A DNA stretch of 64,000 nt from Ekhidna sp051379705 (GTDB lineage Bacteria; Bacteroidota; Bacteroidia; Cytophagales; Cyclobacteriaceae): contig NZ_CP179868.1 of the NCBI RefSeq assembly GCF_051379705.1, positions 3,410,001 to 3,474,000 on the forward strand. Reading direction: 5' to 3'. This document shows, piece after piece, positions 60,979 to 64,000 of the stretch; the stretch's first letter is position 1; every line of letters begins with the position of its first letter. A program made the position numbers and the translations under genes. The notes beneath the pieces are model-generated. The model saw only the letters and a list, made by a program, of their open reading frames with translations, was not told where the DNA came from and made no database searches.

Positions 60979-61688
60979 GTACTGAAATCGCAGAAGTAGC
61001 AGAGGAATCAGCTGTAGCTCTTAAGACTAAAGAGCCAGCAGAACCATTGTTTTCAAAGAGAAGAAAACGAATTGTTTCTGATCCTTTGAATGAGGATAAT
61101 CCTATCACCGTTCAGGTTCTTGGAATCTGTTCAGCTTTGGCTGTAACAGTACAGTTTAAACCGACGATGATTATGTCGATTGCGGTAGTATTTGTTATCG
61201 TATTCTCTAATCTCATTACTTCATTAATGAGAAAAATTATTCCCAATAGGATTCGGATTATCGTACAGTTGGCAATTATAGCTACGCTTGTAACGCTCGT
61301 AAGTGAGGTGCTAAAGGCGTACAGTTACGACATGTATAAAATACTTGGTGCATATGTGGGGCTAATCATTACAAACTGTATCGTTATGGGACGATTGGAG
61401 GCATTTGCAATGGCAAACAAGCCTTATGACTCTATACTGGATGGGTTCGGAAGCGGTTTTGGCTATGCCTGGATTATCCTCGTAGTGGCTTTCTTTAGGG
61501 AGCTTCTTGGTGGAGGTACAGTGTTCGTTGGAACATCTTTGGAATTTGATTTATATGGTTCGCTAGGTGGATTGTTGGGAACAACATTACAAACAAATGG
61601 ATTGATGGTCGACTCTATTGGAGCCTTCATTCTTTTGGGATTGATTATTTGGATTCAAAGAAGTAAAAACGGTTACGTTGAGCATTAG
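60975..61688 (+). CDS. nqrD: Na+-translocating NADH-quinone reductase subunit D
   Basis: A 237-aa membrane subunit (RnfE-like) with six helices. PLNEDNPITVQVLGICSALA and the half-site Cys in TNCIVMGRLEAFAMAN (partner of the NqrE site, together binding the membrane [2Fe-2S] cluster) are seen; SILDGFGSGFGYAWIIL follows. It has a ~35-residue charged N-terminal extension compared with short-form NqrD. Confidence 0.94.
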   Translation: MSTEIAEVAEESAVALKTKEPAEPLFSKRRKRIVSDPLNEDNPITVQVLGICSALAVTVQFKPTMIMSIAVVFVIVFSNLITSLMRKIIPNRIRIIVQLAIIATLVTLVSEVLKAYSYDMYKILGAYVGLIITNCIVMGRLEAFAMANKPYDSILDGFGSGFGYAWIILVVAFFRELLGGGTVFVGTSLEFDLYGSLGGLLGTTLQTNGLMVDSIGAFILLGLIIWIQRSKNGYVEH

Positions 61689-61784
61689 CAAATAGCCATT
61701 TGAGGTATTCATTGAGAAATAGACTAAATATCTGATAACAAGCATCAAACAGCGATTTAATGTCGCTAATGAAAATAAAGAATT

Positions 61785-62396
61785 ATGGAAGCGTTTAATA
61801 TAGCGATCAAGGCAATTTTCATAGACAACATGATCTTTGCATACTTCTTAGGTATGTGTTCATTCTTGGCCGTATCAAAGAAAGTAAAGACAGCTTTTGG
61901 TCTTGGAATGGCAGTAATCTTCGTATTGACGATTACTGTGCCGATTAACTGGTTGATTCAGGAAAATGTATTGAAGGAGGGAGCCTTGTCCTGGCTTGGT
62001 GCTGATTTTGCAAGCATCGACTTGACATTTCTACAGTTCATCATTTTTATTGCAGTAATTGCAGCAATGGTTCAATTGGTAGAAATGATTATTGAAAAGT
62101 TTTCTCCATCCTTATACGGATCACTTGGAATATTCCTACCGCTAATAGCTGTAAACTGCTCGATCCTTGGATCATCTCTCTTCATGGTTCAAAGGGATTA
62201 CACGATCGTAGAAGCTACAGCGTTTGGGTTTGGATCCGGAACTGGCTTCTTTCTGGCAATTATTGCACTAGCGGCAATCAGAGAAAGATTGAAGTATTCG
62301 CATGTGCCTGATGGCCTGAAAGGATTAGGAATCACTATGCTGATTACCGGCCTTATGGGGCTGGCTTTCAAATCATTTATTGGAGTAGCACTCTGA
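61785..62396 (+). CDS. nqrE: Na+-translocating NADH-quinone reductase subunit E
   Basis: A 203-aa membrane subunit (RnfA-like), six helices. IDNMIFAYFLGMCSFLAVSK and VNCSILGSSLFMVQRDY are typical, with the cysteine of the intramembrane iron-sulfur site in each half. 96 bases after nqrD; followed by a terminator 20 bases downstream rather than nqrF. Confidence 0.95.
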   Translation: MEAFNIAIKAIFIDNMIFAYFLGMCSFLAVSKKVKTAFGLGMAVIFVLTITVPINWLIQENVLKEGALSWLGADFASIDLTFLQFIIFIAVIAAMVQLVEMIIEKFSPSLYGSLGIFLPLIAVNCSILGSSLFMVQRDYTIVEATAFGFGSGTGFFLAIIALAAIRERLKYSHVPDGLKGLGITMLITGLMGLAFKSFIGVAL

Positions 62397-62415
62397 TTAA
62401 ATAGAAAATATCATC

Positions 62416-62441
62416 AAAAGGGTGTCTTGCACCCTTTTTTT
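62416..62441 (+). terminator. Terminator after nqrE
   Basis: AAAAGGGTG (62416-62424)/CACCCTTTT (62430-62438), 5-base loop, followed by a T tract. Closes the nqr operon without an nqrF gene. Confidence 0.9.
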
Positions 62442-62500
62442 GTGTCTATTCTTTAGGTGTATGACACCTTTTTTGTTACTAATTCAAAAACTAAAACATT

Positions 62501-63055
62501 ATGAAAAAGACTTTACTAACAATTTCTTTAATACTTATCTCAGCGATGGTATTTAGCCAGGCATCAGTTTCCTTAGGAATCAAAGCTGGAGCGAACTTCG
62601 CTAACACTAATATTTCTGGTTCGGAATCAATTACTTCGTTGCATGCAGGGGCATATGGTCTCTTCAAATTTGCAAGTCTTGGTGTACAGCCAGAGGTGTT
62701 GTTTTCTAAACAAGGTTCAAGCTTTGCAGGAGGTAGCGAAGTAAATCTTGATTACGTAAATATCCCTGTAATGGTAAAATTCTATCTACCTGCTGGTTTG
62801 AATCTTCAAGCAGGACCGCAGTTTGGTCTTCTTCTGAATGCAGAAGATGAAGATGGAGTAGATCTAAAAAGTGGATTGAAAAACTCAGATCTTTCAGCTG
62901 CACTAGGTGCTGGATGGGATGCGCCATTTGGACTACAATTCTCGGCTAGATATGTATTCGGACTATCCGATATAAATGATGGTCTGGGAACAGAAGTAAA
63001 GAATAAGACTTTCCAACTTTCTGTAGGCTACAGCTTATTCAAACTAGGAAACTAA
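62501..63055 (+). CDS. Small outer-membrane beta-barrel protein
   Basis: A 184-aa porin-family (OmpW/OMP_b-brl-like) protein with signal peptide (1-20, ending MVFSQ). Alternating strand residues (SVSLGIKAGANFANTNI, LGVQPEVLFSKQGSSF, VNIPVMVKFYLP, LSAALGAGWD, FQLSVGYSLFKLGN) fit an eight-stranded barrel, with the family terminal strand near the end. Function unknown; size suggests a structural or small-solute role. Confidence 0.82.
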   Translation: MKKTLLTISLILISAMVFSQASVSLGIKAGANFANTNISGSESITSLHAGAYGLFKFASLGVQPEVLFSKQGSSFAGGSEVNLDYVNIPVMVKFYLPAGLNLQAGPQFGLLLNAEDEDGVDLKSGLKNSDLSAALGAGWDAPFGLQFSARYVFGLSDINDGLGTEVKNKTFQLSVGYSLFKLGN

Positions 63056-63058
63056 GAT

Positions 63059-63223
63059 TTATAATAAACTATCAAAGAAAGCCGGGGCATTTTGCTTCGG
63101 CTTTTTTTGTGATGCAGGAGAAACATCAGTTTGTGATCGACTCGAGCTTAAAGTAGATGCTATCAGAAGTATAGCAAGCGCAATACCGCAAAGGATAATA
63201 AATATCTGCTTTCGGTTATTCAT
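63059..63223 (-). CDS. Possible small single-pass membrane protein (54 aa)
   Basis: Minus-strand frame of 54 codons from the ATG at 63223 (MNNRKQIFIILCGIALAILL). It has a basic N-terminus, one clean membrane helix, a polar stretch (STLSSSRSQTDVSPASQ) and the tail NAPAFFDSLL. It begins 3 bases after the adjacent gene's region and ends 3 bases after the porin stop, so its last codons contain the porin terminator. The helix pattern is too regular for a random frame, but overlap with a terminator leaves doubt. Confidence 0.4.
   Translation of the reverse strand: MNNRKQIFIILCGIALAILLIASTLSSSRSQTDVSPASQKKPKQNAPAFFDSLL
63078..63108. terminator. Terminator of the barrel gene
   Basis: AAAGCCGGGGC (63078-63088)/GCTTCGGCTTT (63094-63104, two G-T wobbles), then a T tract on +. 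Confidence 0.8.
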
Positions 63224-63266
63224 GGTTAGGTTTTGAACATAAAAACCTAAATGAAGAATACCCTTA

Positions 63267-63986
63267 TTATCTGTCGTTCAATGTCCAGTCATACTCCTGA
63301 AACTCCACTGTATAATTTTCCGGCACTTTGTAAAACCGATATTTGTTTACATACTCTATTAATGAGCCTGCATTAGAAATGAATTGATCACTATACCAGT
63401 CGAAAATCTTGTTTAGTACCACTTTCTCATTCTTTTCATCTACAAGGACATAGTTGGGGCGATCAATAATTAGCTCAGATCGAAATTCCAATTGCTCCTG
63501 AAGCTTATCTGGATAATAGGCATTATCATAAAGAAATGGGCAGCTTCTGGCCCCACATCCTAGTGCAAAGTGAATTCGAGGGTCTTTAGTAGGACCTATC
63601 AACTTGGTGAACTCAATTCCATCTAAAGTGAGTAATTCACCCGCAACATTAAACGTCTTCACTTTGAAAAATCCCTTTACATCCATTGGACTATTTATCG
63701 GGTAGTTATCAGTGACCTGTTTGATGACTAGAATATTATATGCGTTGATATAAAATGCGGTTTGATAATCCTGAGATTGACCTTGAGGCTTATGAATAGC
63801 AATTTTGAATACTAGGCTGTCGAGTTGATTTGGATTCTTATTGAGTTTTTCGTAATCAATAAGCCCAAATACAACTTCTTCGAGTAAGAAGTCATTGAAT
63901 TCATCAAATAATGAAGTGGAATCGGGAGACTGAGCCGAGGAAGAAACAGCATAAATCAGGCTAATAAGAATTACAAAATGTTTCAT
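63267..63986 (-). CDS. Secreted DUF547-domain protein
   Basis: A 239-aa protein with a signal peptide (residues 1-19, ending SSSAQ). DUF547 motifs are present: KNPNQLDSLVFKIAIHKP, QTAFYINAYNILVIKQV, LTLDGIEFTKLIGPTKDPRI, HFALGCGARSCPFL and YDNAYYPDKLQEQLE. The conserved cysteine pair is in GCGARSCP. Function of the family is unknown; it is structurally compared to transglutaminase-like or metal-site folds. Complete; starts 15 bases from the window end. Confidence 0.85.
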   Translation of the reverse strand: MKHFVILISLIYAVSSSAQSPDSTSLFDEFNDFLLEEVVFGLIDYEKLNKNPNQLDSLVFKIAIHKPQGQSQDYQTAFYINAYNILVIKQVTDNYPINSPMDVKGFFKVKTFNVAGELLTLDGIEFTKLIGPTKDPRIHFALGCGARSCPFLYDNAYYPDKLQEQLEFRSELIIDRPNYVLVDEKNEKVVLNKIFDWYSDQFISNAGSLIEYVNKYRFYKVPENYTVEFQEYDWTLNDR

Positions 63987-64000
63987 GATTATACTATTCA

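Noticed and set aside
1..64000. tRNA, rRNA, or IS transposase genes
   Set aside because: No cloverleaf arms, rRNA stretches or transposase motifs were recognised on either strand by eye; a tRNA scan could still find something small.

Overview
The window reads as chromosome of a member of the Bacteroidota, most likely a marine gliding Cytophagia-type bacterium. Support comes from a protein with a type IX (gliding-motility) C-terminal sorting domain, a DUF5916 barrel protein, many lone FtsX/MacB-type permeases, a three-gene sdhCAB operon with a single fused cytochrome b subunit, an nqr operon, promoters matching the Bacteroidota TAnnTTTG box, and moderate-to-low GC. No rRNA, tRNA, CRISPR array or complete insertion sequence was seen.

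Layout. 1-11.2 kb is mixed metabolism and regulation: a PadR repressor with its permease (cut by the left edge), secreted proteins, a histidine-kinase-like protein without an ATPase domain, an S15-type hydrolase, a small HTH regulator with repeated upstream motifs, a carbonic anhydrase lipoprotein, and an aspartoacylase-like gene preceded by what looks like a collapsed rimK. 11.46-27.4 kb is a complete division and cell wall (dcw) cluster, all on +: mraZ, rsmH, ftsL, ftsI, murE, mraY, an unnamed 122-aa gene, murD, ftsW, murG, murC, ftsQ, ftsA, ftsZ. Most genes overlap by 1-8 bases; three MraZ boxes sit at the promoter. 27.4-32.9 kb holds REP-like repeats, a lipoprotein phospholipase C, a DUF5916 protein and an S41 peptidase.

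32.9-38.1 kb is the accessory part: a 14-unit 21-bp minisatellite, then five minus-strand genes (TIMP-like protein, unknown secreted protein, M24 peptidase with a Crp/Fnr regulator, RelA/SpoT-domain protein). The gene units are separated by imperfect inverted repeats with GTTRRRY/YYYAAC-like ends, and by four copies of a composite palindromic repeat. The arrangement resembles integron gene cassettes, but no integrase lies in the window; this is the most interesting region.

38.2-47.9 kb carries an acyltransferase, three more lone permeases and a thioredoxin-like protein. 48.0-51.5 kb is sdhCAB. 51.7-57.6 kb holds a large secreted type IX substrate, a DCC-family protein, and a coupled set fabD - small lipoprotein - cmk - ispH. 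57.7-62.4 kb is nqrABCDE, closed by a terminator with no nqrF after it. The right end has an outer-membrane barrel protein, a possible 54-aa membrane protein, and a DUF547 protein.
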